Shown here: positions 11,413 through 25,838 of the stretch, piece by piece
Position numbering within the stretch: position 1 is the stretch's first letter
How the letters are laid out: every line of letters starts with the position of its first letter
Assembly (NCBI GenBank): GCA_944990035.1
Contig: CALYLX010000071.1
Coordinates: forward strand, 124,001 to 188,000
DNA: 64,000 bases
Source of the DNA: Clitopilus passeckerianus
Lineage: Eukaryota; Basidiomycota; Agaricomycetes; Agaricales; Entolomataceae
Reading direction: 5' to 3'
The notes under the pieces: generated by a model
What the model was told of the DNA's origin: nothing
Database searches by the model: none
The model's input: only the letters and a program-made list of their open reading frames with translations
Made by a program: the position numbers and the translations under genes

Positions 11413-13632
11413 ATGCCTGCGTCGTCGCCTCACCCGTCGCCAATGGCGCTGCCTATATCTCCACCGTCACCCTCCATCTTCAAGAAGAAGTCAGACCGTT
11501 CCATGAGCCCTATGGCTTCAGCTGCATCCTACTTATCGGCCCTCTCCCAAGCTGATGCCAGAGCACGTAACAACCAGAATAATAGACCACCGACAGCGAC
11601 GCCAGCACTGTCGCTCTCGTCCTCTGTGACATCCTCGTCGGAGGACACGATTCTTGACGAATCCGACGACAACAATGACGGGCTCTCGCTTCCGTCACAG
11701 CCGCCTACCTCTGAACAGGTGTTCTCGACTGTTCACAAAGAGTTTGGTCACTGCGCGAATCAAGCATACAGGATAACATCGCAGCATACACCAGGAGAGC
11801 CTCTACCGAAACACGTAGAACAAGACCCTCCATATTACATCCTTCTGTCCACATACATCAGCTACCTCATCCTCATCATTATGGGCCACATCCGTGATTT
11901 CGTTGGGAAGAGGAGCCATCCAAAGTGGTATGCCCATCTTATGCCAAAAGACGTGAGTAGACGCGTTTCTTTCGTTGAACTTTCCGGCGCGTCACCAGCT
12001 GGGACTCGCGCCTAATTCGGTTTGACTGCGGGATGTTCTTTTTTACCAATCCTTTCCATTTCCGGAGCATGTGCTTACTATCTTTTTCTTACAGGGTTAT
12101 GCACCTCTGAACTCCGACTTCGACTCTTTCTACACACGCCGGCTCAAGACTCGTATCGATGAATGTTTCTCCCAACCCGTGACCGGCGTTGCAGGCCGCA
12201 CCATCCAACTTCTTGATCGTATCTCCCCCGATTACAACCTTACTCAAATTCTTACCGGCAACCGAACACGGGCTCTAAACATCTCCTCATACAACTACCT
12301 TGGTTTTGCTCAAGCACAGGGCGGTTGTGCTGATGCAGTCGAAGAAGCTATCAAGCGCTATGGTGTTTCCACGTGTGGTGCTCGCCTTGAAGGCGGTTCG
12401 ACCGACCTGCATACCTTGGCAGAGAGCCTCGTTGCTGAATTTGTCGGAATGGAAGATGCACTGATCAGTTCCATGGGCTTCGCCACCAACTCTGCATACA
12501 TCCCCGCATTGGTTGGGAAGGGCTGCCTCGTCATTTCTGACGAACTAAATCATGCGAGTATCAGGACTGGAACGAGGCTGAGCGGTGCAAATGTCAGGAT
12601 GTTCAAGCATAATAACATGAAGAATTTGGAGAATCTGCTTCGGGAGGTTATCAGCCAGGGACAACCCAAGACGCATAGGCCATGGAAGAAGATTCTGGTT
12701 ATCGTTGAGGGCCTATACAGTATGGAGGGTACCATGGTTAACTTGCCTGCTATTCTTGAGCTCAGGAAGAAGTATAAGGTATGAGATTCAAAGTCTGCCC
12801 TTGAAACCGCCTTGCTTACATTATCTCGCAGTTCTACCTCTTCGTTGACGAGGCACATTCCATCGGTGCTCTAGGCCCTCATGGTCGTGGTGTTTGCGAC
12901 TACTTCGGCATTTCACCCCGCTCGGTTGATATCCTCATGGGAACATTCACCAAATCCTTCGGTGCTGCGGGCGGCTACATCGCCGGCAACAAAGTACTCA
13001 TCGACCGCCTACGCCTGCGTGGTCATCTCGGACCTTACGCTGAAGCTATGTCACCCCCCGTCCTCACCCAAGTCATCGCCAGTATGGCGAGCATCATGGG
13101 TGTTGCTCCACCAGCCTCCTCATCGAATTCATCCCTTACCATCGACGTCCCCGCTGCTCATCCCGGCCCTGTCCAACTCTCCGCTCTCCCAACATGGGTA
13201 TCCCTCCCTCCCATGCTCTCCTCAGGACAGGAAGGCCGCGAACGTCTACGACGCCTGGCGTTCAACTGCCGATACCTCCACCAAGGCCTCATCAAACTCG
13301 GATTCATCACCTACGGCCACCCCGCCTCCCCCATCGTGCCTCTGCTCATCTTCAACCCTGGCAAGATGAACATGTTCCATCGAATGATGCGAGACAGGTC
13401 GACGCCTATCGTCGTTGTCGTCGTTGCGTACCCTGCTACTCCCCTCATCACCTCCCGAGTGCGATTCTGCGTGAGCGCGTCGCATACGAAGGACGATATC
13501 GATACCGTTCTGAAGGCGTGTGATGAGATTGGGGATGTGTTGGATTTGAAGCATGGGTTACCGAGGGGGGAGAGGTGGTCGTTGCAGAAGATTACCGAGA
13601 GCGCGGTAGAACTTGCGGGCAAGAAGGAATAG
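11413..13632 (+). CDS. LCB2: Serine palmitoyltransferase subunit 2 (LCB2)
   Basis: Three exons, 11413-11952, 12095-12778 and 12832-13632; 674 residues, somewhat longer than yeast Lcb2 because of a Ser/Pro-rich N-terminus of about 100 residues. The enzyme joins serine and palmitoyl-CoA to give 3-ketodihydrosphingosine, the first step of sphingolipid synthesis, at the ER membrane with LCB1. Visible features: a membrane segment near residues 143-158 (YYILLSTYISYLILII), the fold-type I aminotransferase signature NYLGFAQ and GSTDLHTLAE, DEAHSIGALGPHGRGVCDYF, and the PLP-binding lysine in GTFTKSFGAAGGYIAG (about K449). Long first intron of 142 nt. The start at 11413 is the first ATG of an open frame; the extension before MALPISPP is not conserved, so a start slightly downstream is possible. 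Confidence 0.95.
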
Positions 13633-14106
13633 AGTGCGCTCGAAGGGTTTCATTCGCCTTTTAGATGTTTATGGTCAACGAGACGAACCTATCATATTCG
13701 TACCCTACGACGTTTAGACGAATTTTCACTGACGGTTGATTAAGTTATTCTTCATGACCTACGACTGTTTTTCTGCTGTCCACGTTTTACAACTAATTCT
13801 GACGGTTGGGGTGTTTTTTGTGTTTTTATTCCATTTTACGCCTTTTGTTACGCCATTGCACAAACGAATTTTCTGATACATAATTTACTTATTCTTTTAA
13901 ATTTCTTAGTTGCGAGACACTTTAGTAACTGGATATATAGTTTCGGAGATGAATATAAAGACCATTATACATATAGACTTATTTTACAAGATCGTCGGAA
14001 GGACGCTACAAGAAAATGAAGTTCATAAAATCTGACGTGTGACTTGAAGATGCTCATGTGGTGCAAAGGATTGTCCGGGTATCAAGCTCAAGGGTTGTCC
14101 AGGGCC
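13633..14106. other. AT-rich spacer between LCB2 and the oxygenase pseudogene
   Basis: About 470 bases with long T- and A-rich runs around 13800-13990. It contains the LCB2 3' region. No gene was recognised. Confidence 0.45.
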
Positions 14107-16640
14107 CTAATCTGCCTCGGTCTCATCACCTTCTTCCCGCTTTCTCTTCTGGCCAACGGAGGTGGTCGCACTACTAGTGGTTCCTTCAGGTGATTCGACC
14201 GAAGCTCCAGGTCCAGTCGCCAGAGCAATGTTGCTGAGGGTTTGCTGCACTTGCTGGTAGCCGTCGCCCATGGTTCGGCCAAGATCTTCCTCGGTACCTA
14301 TCATTCGAAGGAAGCTCCTGGCATCTGATAGTCGGACCTGCCATTGTTGAGTGAGAACGGTCACGGGGACCTTCTCGACCCGCAAGCCATGGGGATTCTT
14401 GAGTACTTTCCGGATGGGTTCGAAGACCACTAGATTTTCCGCGTTTGCGACCTGGGTCTCCAAGTGGTGGCGCCGCAACAGCGTGAGTTCGAACTCCTTC
14501 TTCTCCTGGAATCGATCCATGATGAACTCGTCCAACGACGTGCAATCGAGGCAGCCGCACCCGACGTTTCTAATCCTCACGAACTGGTCGTCAGAGGGGA
14601 GAGGTGGAAGGTGGCGGAAGTAGTCGTCAATCACGGATTTGAAGAATTCACCGAAAGGTAGCATATCCGCGCGAAGGCCTTGGCCTCGTAGAAGGGTGCA
14701 CAGCCGGTTGGAGATTGGGATGACCATCGTTTCAAATTTCCCAGGTGCGGCTTCCAACTTGAATAACGCCGGAAGGAGAGGCTCACACTTCATTTCGGAG
14801 TTGGAAGAGATGCAAAACTGGAGGAGTGACCAGACGAGTGATTTGAGAGTCGGCTGCGGCGGGAGGAATGTATTGCTTGCTGCCGTACGTCCTATCATAG
14901 GAATTCCTTGAGACTTCAGTCTTGAGCTCTTCTTTGAAGCGCAGGATGGCGAGGTTGGCGCATCCTGAGATCACGGCGTCCCATACATTGCCCTCCGAAT
15001 GCCTGTCTTTTAGTATTGCGCTCTTGTTCTTCCAGACGGTGGTCATCAGGCATGATGCTACTTCATACGCAAGCTTCATATTCCGAGCCTGTGGCAATAC
15101 CCTGAAAGATTGTTGTCGATCTATTACTTATCCGAATCCTATAATGTTAAAACACATACGTTTCCTTTAGGAATGTAGGGCCCTTTTCCTTTGCAAAACT
15201 GACTATGGCAACGACATCCTCAACCTTGAGCGTTGGAAGAGCGAGAAATACACGCATTGGCTGGTTTTGGCACCAAGCAACTACGGCGGCCTGCTCTGAC
15301 GGCTTCGCGAATGTTGGTAGAGAATAGATGAAGGTGAGACGGTTCTCAAGCGATTGTTTCGTTGCGACAACATTCTCAAATCTAGATTTATTTAGCTAGC
15401 ATCAGGATAGAGATGTCAAAGTAACGAACGTTGGCTGGACATTGTCAAAGCCGAATGTTTTCATTGCATCGAACAGTCACTGCTGACCAAATAAGTCAAT
15501 GCTCCTTTTGCCAGCGAAGATAGTTTCGGCCCATAAGTCCAAGTCTTCCCATCGCAAAGCCTGATCGGCGAACTTCTGGAGTGTTTCCGTTCTACCTTCT
15601 GCATCGGGATTCCAGGATTGCTGGTGCAACTCATGGAGGTACCTCAGGGCACCAAGCGCCAGTTCCCGAATACTCTCGCTGGGTTGTTTATTTGACGATG
15701 TTAGGGCCCAGAAGGCGAAGTTGGCGCCGCCAAAGGAATATAGAAAGTCGATTGCATCCTCTTCTGGGAGCAGAATCAATGCAGTGCGTTTGTACCCTGA
15801 AGTGGAGACACAGGCATTTAATGTAGCAAACCAAGGGATAATATAGATACCTACAGCATTCGACGTTGTTTCCGTCCTGGATTGCGATATTGTCAGGATG
15901 CCTCAGACCTACTTAGGAGATATATAGACTCACATTGCCAGTGTACTCTTCTAAGTCTGTTTTCATCCGGTTCTTGGGTTTTAAGCTAAGATCGCGGGAT
16001 CAGAATCCCATTCCCTCCCAGGTGGTAGCTCTTGTTCGTGTTGATAGGGGTGCCATTTAAGCCAACCAGATGCTCAATAGAAACGTCTCTCTCCCAGATG
16101 TTGTAGAAGTCCGCTGGCTTATCGCACTCGTCTTCTCTTTCGCTGATATCGGACTCGTCCCGCCCCGTGCCCTGAATGTGGTAGGTTAATTGGCCCATTA
16201 TAACCAGGAACCCTAGTTCATCTGCTATGTCTTGAAGACACAAGGCAAGCGGCGCGTCTCGTCCTTTCAGAGCCCCAGCACCGGAGGATAGATTAGACCG
16301 ACTATACTGAGGCTCGAATATATAGGCGAGGAGATTATTCTTCTGTTTGCGCCCGAAGTCGCCCGCCTTCCACGAACTGAGGACAGTTCTGAGTTTCGAG
16401 ATTGCACTAACGTCGATTCTGAGTTGCGAGTGTGGGTTTTCGGCGGAACTCCGGATGAGGTTGTAGGACAGGGCAAGCCGATAGCCCGAAGTGATTGGCT
16501 TGACTTCGTGGACAACATCGGTGTACCAGCTCAAGACCACACCCTGATCCGTAGAGCTCGATGCGACATCAATAATATCCGTGTGGTGCTCGAAGTTGTG
16601 ATACTCAAGGCACAACCGACTTTAAGCTTTGCGGTAGGTG
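14107..16640 (-). pseudogene. Decayed 2OG-Fe(II) oxygenase-family gene
   Basis: A minus-strand gene body of about 2.5 kb recognisable over most of its length but broken several times. The upstream part, from 16615 leftwards, has VVLSWYTDVVHEVKPITSGYRLALSYNL, in which the second iron-binding His and the 2OG-binding Arg of the fold are visible; the first half of the catalytic domain (HxD motif) is missing. Lesions: an in-frame TAG at 15986-15988 after GILIPRS; a one-base frameshift near 15958 that moves EPDEN out of frame with DLEEYTGN; a TGA at 15477-15479 inside FGQQ-stop-LFDAMKTFGF, where Trp is expected; and a further frameshift near 14900 between ELKTEV and IGRTAASNTF. Introns at 15369-15424 and 15103-15161 keep intact splice sites. 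Function lost; the parent family is common in agaricomycetes and of unknown substrate. Confidence 0.72.
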
Positions 16641-16703
16641 AGCCTCATTATAACGCGAACTGAGCGATTCTTTAATACGTCGTCCTCAGGTGCAGAACAA
16701 GAT

Positions 16704-16833
16704 ATGTACGTCATTACATGTCTGATCCTGGCCAGACTTGGAAGCTGATCTCGTTCTACAGTACTCCGAGGCTCATCAGAAGCAGCACTGGAAAGCGGAA
16801 CATAAGCACCGCTGTTTCGAAACTACCTACTGA
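16704..16833 (+). pseudogene. MYND zinc-finger remnant
   Basis: On the plus strand, a short exon (about 16704-16720) splices through a plausible GTACGT...CTACAG intron to 16771-16833 and would read CRTRYYSEAHQKQHW followed by KAEHKHRC and a stop. This is the second half of a MYND zinc finger, a protein-protein interaction module with C-x2-C pairs. The first cysteine pair is absent upstream, and the Cys normally found after RY is Tyr, so the finger cannot be complete. It abuts the truncated 5' end of the oxygenase pseudogene on the opposite strand, which suggests a rearrangement joint. Treated as a relic; a tiny 3' exon of an unrecognised gene is the alternative. Confidence 0.5.
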
Positions 16834-17128
16834 TCTCGTTGTCTGTTTGCCCATGAACTTGGATTTGGACGTATAATTTATAAAATCGAAGAATATTTCG
16901 ACAGCAAGATACAGGATGAAAGTCAGATAGGTGATCGAGATGGAAGGGTCCAAAATGTTATGCCTGGTCTGAGATAAGTAGAGATACGGAAATGGTATGG
17001 GTGGAAGCATGGCAGAGAGTAACTGACGTTGTTGTGTAAAATTCGGGTGATGGTTTAGAAAGCAATAAATACAGTTGAAAATAAGTACAACGAAGACGAA
17101 AGATGGCAAAAACTTTCGATGGGTCTAA
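16834..17128. other. Short AT-rich spacer
   Basis: About 300 bases between the MYND remnant and the stop of the next minus-strand gene. A hydrophobic minus-strand frame runs through it but has no start context or conserved feature and overlaps the MYND remnant, so it is not called. Confidence 0.4.
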
Positions 17129-18334
17129 CTATACTACGGTAATCTCTCCCTGATGGACTCGTCCTGTAAACCTATCCACCTGTCTCCCAACCCATTTTCT
17201 GAACCGCATTCGACGCGAAGTCTCAGCTTCGTCTTCAGCAGTAATCGTATCCGTATCAGACAGGAAGCTCTTCGAATCGCCTCCCGCATCCTCCTCGTCG
17301 TCGTCCATTTGTACTGGAGATTCAACCAACCGAGGCTGGTATTCGCCACTGACCTCCGATGGATGTGGGCAGCACGAACACTCCTCTGTATGATGGAAAT
17401 CATCACACAGAACGAAGTTGGGCGGGTACCTGGAATCGTAAAACTTCACAACACGTTTTCTGCGGTGCATGGCTACGATGGCAGGCGATATGGGTTGCCA
17501 AACATCCGCATCTGCGAAAGACCAGTAGGTAATTCGTGGTTCGTCGGAGAGTGGCGAGAATGGGTCCTGGAATGTGATTGGGTCCTCGCGCCCATACTCG
17601 GGAAGATATCGAGTCGGAGTGGGTTGAATGATGTAGGATTCAGGTTCTTGTGGTGAAGCAGGTTGTGGCAGCTGTAGTTGGGTAGATGGCGGCTGGGGTG
17701 CAGTAGGACGTGCGTCTTCCCTGACTACAGGTCGAACAGGCTGCTTCTTGAGAGAAAATGGCCGATTATGCCAATTTCCCGGTTCCGACTTCCGACGTGC
17801 AAGTTTCTTCTGATAGTTGAAGTAGTTGACAGTTTCGCGAGTGGTTCCAGGTTGTTCGAGTTTCCAGTTCGGGAGGGAGTTACGTCGCTTGTAGGGGTTG
17901 ATGACGAAGGAAGGATATTCTGGACCGTCGGGCCAGTAGGTGCCAAATGGAGCGCTCCATATTCTCTGGACTGGAGGCCCAAAGAGACGATGAACAAGCG
18001 CTTCGCGTTGGGCGTTGGCTATACTTTTTCGTGAGCACTCAACTTCGGAAGCACAACGCTGTTAACGTACTGTCTGGTTCAGCGGTCAATGACTTGTTGT
18101 CATCATCCTGTGCATCGCCGCCAATCTCTTCCTTTTCGGTGGTGTTGCAACCAGTGATAGACTCCGAGGCGGTGGGAGCCGGCAATTGAATCAGGACAAG
18201 TGCAAGAATAGCCTGTAACAGAAATACATTAGATGATTATCGGAAACACGGCAACTCAAGAAGTCAAGTACCTCTAATGCCCGGAAGGCCACATCTGCCC
18301 AGGTGAAGGAAGCAGTACTGGTGGTAGCTCCCAT
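17129..18334 (-). CDS. Uncharacterised protein with possible N-myristoylation site
   Basis: Three exons, 18334-18272, 18212-18071 and 18018-17129; 364 residues, phases consistent. The N-terminus MGATTSTASF has Gly2 and Ser6, the pattern for N-myristoylation, followed by a weak hydrophobic stretch (AILALVLIQLPAPTA, about 22-36) and an acidic region. The body is rich in Pro, Arg and aromatic residues (FGPPVQRIWSAPFGTYWP, EYPSFVINPYKRRNSLPNW), with a Glu/Asp-rich segment near 310-345 and a basic C-terminus (RRMRFRKWVGRQVDRFTGR). I recognise no domain. Membrane-peripheral location is inferred only from the N-terminal pattern. Confidence 0.65.
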
Positions 18335-19270
18335 TTGCTATATGTTGGGATGTTTCAAGTCTAAGTCTTTGAAGAGATGTTCTCGTCGTGTAGACTGAGG
18401 AATTTTCGACAAAGTTTAATGGGCCTTTTAAGGTTTTCTGAAGCTCCATAGTTCATAGGAGGTTGCCTTCGTCATTGGGGTACCTTCAGAAAGGGGGATA
18501 GGCTACTGATTCAAGCAACCTGGGGTGGAAGATACCTCCTCTGAGGACAAGTTCGTCGATCCAGCCTTTCGCCGACGTCTAATTTCGGGAACGCTGCGGG
18601 GACGTCAAGCGCGGCATTGAATAGGTTTATCTCGCAAACAAGTCGGACGGCAGATGCCGCCGCCGGTGTCAGCATCTAATAATGGGTTGCCTTCAAGGTC
18701 GAATGTCAAAGTCCGAAGGTGCCAGCAGGCGGCAGCTGCGGCAGAAGCAAAAAGGAGATTAAAAGGGGCGCACTGCCACACCAGCGGTGCGCTAATTTTG
18801 GGTTACCGACATCATTATGACACGGTATCAATGATGAAGGTGACGTCAATGACCCAATTAGGGAGTTAGGCGCGTTTCCCAGGGGGTGGCTGTGATTCTG
18901 CAGCCTCGAGCTGGGCAGTCGAAGAAAAGCTTTTAGACAGAATTGTCAAGCTATATAGCCAATTTTATGTTATAAAGATATGATTTTAGCTAACCTCAGC
19001 ACTTCCATAAGCAGAGGTGACCTCTGACTTGAACGAGCGAATACTAGAACTATGTTGCTTGCCTGGGCTGTGTCTTCTTCTCCTTTCACTAGAACCCCTT
19101 GAGTGCTCCTACGTTTTCAACTCCATCGCAGAGTTGAGTCCACTATAGGAGGTCAGTTGAATGTGTATAAAGGGACCCGTGGAATTCGATTGACTTGGAC
19201 CTATTCCATTCAACAACCACATCGCTCATAACATCACTACTTTACTTGACACATTACACGAAAACATTTC
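18335..19270. promoter_or_regulatory. Divergent intergenic region with a TATA box
   Basis: About 940 bases between two divergent genes. A TATAAAG element at 19166-19172 lies 99 bases before the start codon at 19271 and is a likely core promoter for the plus-strand gene. The rest holds no recognisable gene. Confidence 0.5.
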
Positions 19271-20356
19271 ATGTCTGATACAACCCAAATCCATCAGACG
19301 CAAAGTTCAATCTTCGTGAAAATAGCAGCACAGCTCAAGTCGTATTGGTGCCTAATATATGTATGTCTTGAATATGTCCCTTCTCGACTCGACTAAACTT
19401 CGTCATGTAGAGCCTCATGGCGATGACAATGCTGAAGGTCTTCCCCGACCTCAGGCCTCGCGTCCCAAGTCAGGAGGAAGTGGACAGAGGCTACCGCATA
19501 CTCACTGGAAAGCGCGGACGACGCCGCTCCAGTGCTAGCTCAACGACCTCTACATTAGTCGGGAACGACTTGCCAAATACACCTATGATGGGCAAAAAGG
19601 GTACACCAAAATCAATCCTTCCTTCATGTGCCTTTTCCGCTAACAACTATTCATCTAGCTCTCAGCCGAATCTCTGAGGGATCGCACTCCAAAACCTCAC
19701 GCCCAATTCTCCGTCCCCGACACTCCTCCATCCTCCTGACAGGGTTCAAACCTGTTCAGCGCCTCTCGGGACAAGTTACATCATCCATCGTCACTTTCTC
19801 CAAAGACCTCGGGGAAACCATCGCCATCGCTCCTTCAAACGCCATGGCTCAACTGTCCCGCACGCCCTCTGCCTTCCGCCGACACACTATCTCCCTCAAT
19901 ACCGGAGATGTCGCTGCGCCAAGCACGCCTATTTTAGGTTTAGACACACCCATCCCGAAGTCCAAATTCCAACAACGCCGTTCCAGTTTCTCCAAAGCAT
20001 GCTTCAACCCTCTCAAGCTCAAGATCCCTGAGAAGGACACGGAAGAGCAGTATGAGAGCATATACTCAGGTATAACGGATTCGCATCACCCGCATCCTTG
20101 TGCTTCCCTCAAAGGCGATGAGCCTGAATCCTACTTCACCGCTCCTGTCAAGCCAAAGATGGCTGAGGGCGAGGAGTCGGACTCGAGTAGTACGACGACC
20201 GTGATTGAAGAGTGTGCCACTAAGGTAGAGGTTCAAGAGGTTGAAAAGGTCGTCATTGAGGAGAAAGCAGCCCGTGGGGAGAAGAAGTTCAGGTTGAAGC
20301 GAACGGCGACAAAGATTAAGGGAGTGCTTCGTTTCCGTGCTTCTCACCGTTCATAG
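19271..20356 (+). CDS. Uncharacterised basic, Ser-rich protein
   Basis: Three exons, 19271-19360, 19411-19600 and 19659-20356; 325 residues. A short N-terminal helix (VKIAAQLKSYWCLIYSLM) is followed by a Ser/Arg-rich stretch (RGRRRSSASSTTSTLVG) and several Pro-directed Ser/Thr sites (SRTPSAF, APSTPILGLDTPIPKSKF). Near the C-terminus a Glu-rich segment (KVEVQEVEKVVIEEKAARG) precedes a basic tail (KFRLKRTATKIKGVLRFR). The pattern suggests a phosphorylated, mostly disordered protein. No domain recognised. The upstream TATA box supports the chosen start. Confidence 0.65.
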
Positions 20357-20661
20357 CCAACTTTGGACTACTATATACCCAAACATTTATACCCACTTGT
20401 ACATACGTATAGCTTCAATTAATTAGAAAAATAATTCAAACAATCGCGATATGGGAATGAACTTTGGTATATTGATGTATAAAACATTAGGTGGTAGGCG
20501 CCCATCCGGGCTTACAAGAGAAAGCAGAAAGTTAAAGACCAATAAAGATCCATCTAACAAAGCAAGAAATAAAGTTAATGTTTACGTGTAGGCAGCACTT
20601 ATTCGCGAATAACTTTAGAAATATAGTAAAATGTCCCATTGTTTCTTTCCTCGTATACCCC
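20357..20661. other. 3'-3' spacer between convergent genes
   Basis: About 300 AT-rich bases between the stop of the Ser-rich protein and the stop of FAD synthetase. It probably holds both polyadenylation regions. No gene seen. Confidence 0.45.
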
Positions 20662-22050
20662 CTATCCAACTCTCGCAGTCGCACTGACCGCGTGTAAAGA
20701 GTTACCCGACAGACCCCTTCCGCACCTCTCCAGGGCTCCATCAAGAAGCTCGTACGCAGGTCGGTAGCGCGGCTGGCAGTGGCTGAACCAGTTCTGTGCG
20801 ACTCTGCTCTCCGTTACAGAGATCCCGTTAGGCAGGGTATGCATAGACGCCATGTAACTCGCCAGCGCTCCACCCGGCGACACGACCTCGTTGGAGGAAG
20901 GTGGTGAAGGGAGCGTGTTGTGGGTCGAAGACATGACTGATGTCAACACGGTGGTTGGTGTTAGGTACGATGAGGCAGATGTAGGCTGCGTAGCAGAGAG
21001 GGTGGCGGTTTTTGGGGTCACAGCATCCTTGGTCTGGCCATTTGCATGTCCGTTTGTGGTGGGTGTTGCAGGGGCGATCAGGAGTGCTGGGTTGGGGAAC
21101 GTGTTGAATGTCGACCCCAGTGAGGTGTACCTGGAAAGAAAACGGCCTAGGTTAGTCAAGGTCGGGGAGGGAGCCTATGGCTTGAACGATACCCTTCATC
21201 GTAGAGAGCGCAGTATGGAACGTTCAGCTGTCGGAGGAACTTCCATACATCGCTATAGGACCAGTTGATTACGGGGTTGATCCGCTCAAACTCGGGCCAT
21301 CCATTGTCGGTTGGGCACCGGTGGGCCAATTTGGCTGCAAAGTGAAAGTCAGTCGAAGGTCCTGGAAAACACGTGAATGTGCACGGAGAGAGGAACATAC
21401 CGCCGTGAGGGTCGGTTCTCCTGGTACCGATGAGGACGGCGTCGATATTGGGGAATCGCTCCTTGTAGGCAAGGAGCGCCTGCTTCATTCCGTCTCCGCC
21501 TTTGGACTTGCCGGCTGGTTTCTGCTGCAACTTGACAGCGTCGACGAGTTCTTGCCCGGTTGATGTGGAGGGTGTTAAGACACTTTCGACTTGTTCAGAG
21601 GGGCTTCTGCAGAGGAACATGTCCAGATTGTAGAGTACCGCCGCTTCCTCAATGAAGGCTTCGAGTGTGGGGAATGGTGACGGCACGGGTATATAGATGG
21701 CGTGAATGGGTTGCATCGGCTCGTTTGCATTGAGCCTCCTAGCCAAGGCTCCAGCGTAAAGGTGTAGTAGGACGGTGCCTAGCTGCCAGTTAGTCACTGC
21801 TCAGTTGTTGCAATACTGGTGACTCACAATCTTTGCCTCCGTTGAAACTAATAGCAACGTTCTCGATCCTAACGACAGCGCCCGGTCAGCAGATCTAAAT
21901 GTATCAAACGTTGGTGCAATTGACTCACCCATGAGAGTCAAGGCCTTCGTCGATAACATCCAACGCTTCCTTGACCATAGGTGCCAACGGATCCGTCTTG
22001 GAGTTGGCGAGAGCGTAAACTTCCTCGGCGATCTTCTTGCAATCCAGCAT
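20662..22050 (-). CDS. FAD1: FAD synthetase (FMN adenylyltransferase, PAPS-reductase fold)
   Basis: Five exons: 22050-21929, 21868-21828, 21778-21401, 21334-21193, 21130-20662; 383 residues. FAD1 transfers AMP from ATP to FMN in the cytosol. Diagnostic segments: ENVAISFNGGKDCTVLLHLY (the ATP-binding SFNGGKD loop), YKERFPNIDAVLIGTRRTDP and INPVINWSYSDVWKFLRQL, then VPYCALYDEGYTSLGS. After that the protein carries an insertion of roughly 100 Thr/Ser/Pro-rich residues (about 245-345) not found in yeast Fad1, before the conserved end YRPAYELLDGALERCGRG. The insertion lies wholly within the last exon. A TTTATAAG element on this strand (22172-22179) sits about 120 bases upstream of the start. Confidence 0.93.
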
Positions 22051-22612
22051 GGCTACTTTTTGTGTCATCGTGTTCGTCGCGCAAATAGGTAAAATCCTTC
22101 AAGGATGAGTAGGGAAAAGAGAAAAGAAAAGAAAAGTGCGCCTTGGAGACTGAGTCTGGTCGACGGCAACGCTTATAAACCGCCGGATGTATGGATGCAG
22201 ACAAAGTCAAAGACCCTGAAGCCGTGACAGTGCCAGTGATCGGTTTTTCTATGTGGATACTGAACCACAAGGAGCTGTATGGATGTTGGCTGCGACCTTG
22301 TGAGTTTCAAGGTTCCAAGAACTGCCAGGGGTGTTGAGTTCACAAATTGTAACGATGAGCAGTAGAAATTGCGGCGAGATTGGAGTCAAGAGTTTGGCAG
22401 CAGGCACGTTAGGAGCTGCCTATGACTAAGCATCGGAACATGCGGGTCGGTTCTCGGAACCGTAGGCCTGAGGACCTGGATAACTCGAAGTTGGCCCAAA
22501 GTACTCAGGCATCGTCTATCGATTAGCCTTTTAACGACCAACACCAGGTGAGATTCCTGATGAAAACTCTCGAGAACCCAACCTAAATGCCGATCTTTAG
22601 ACAGAAACTGCC
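22051..22612. promoter_or_regulatory. Divergent promoter region, FAD1 and GDP-fucose synthase
   Basis: About 560 bases between the start codons of FAD1 (22050, leftwards) and the epimerase-reductase (22613, rightwards). The only clear element is the TATA-like TTTATAAG for FAD1. No coding frame recognised. Confidence 0.4.
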
Positions 22613-24156
<1,544 letters not shown>

Positions 24157-24365
24157 ATCTCCGGAAGATAGGGAATGGAACAGAGACCTAAGATACGGAC
24201 ATGTACTCGACATATGAGGTTTCGCTGTCAACAGAGTGTTATGCTTTCGTACGATCATGCGCGTAAAAGAGTCCCATTGATTCAAATCAACAACTGCAGA
24301 TTTTGTATTGATATGCAAAAAGTAAAGGAGAATTCCGAAAAGTAAACTGTGAATCGATTCTGGTA

Positions 24366-25838
<1,473 letters not shown>

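Noticed and set aside
16756..17109. A hydrophobic 117-codon minus-strand frame that could be a small membrane protein.
   Set aside because: AT-rich DNA readily yields hydrophobic frames; it overlaps the MYND remnant and lacks conserved sequence.
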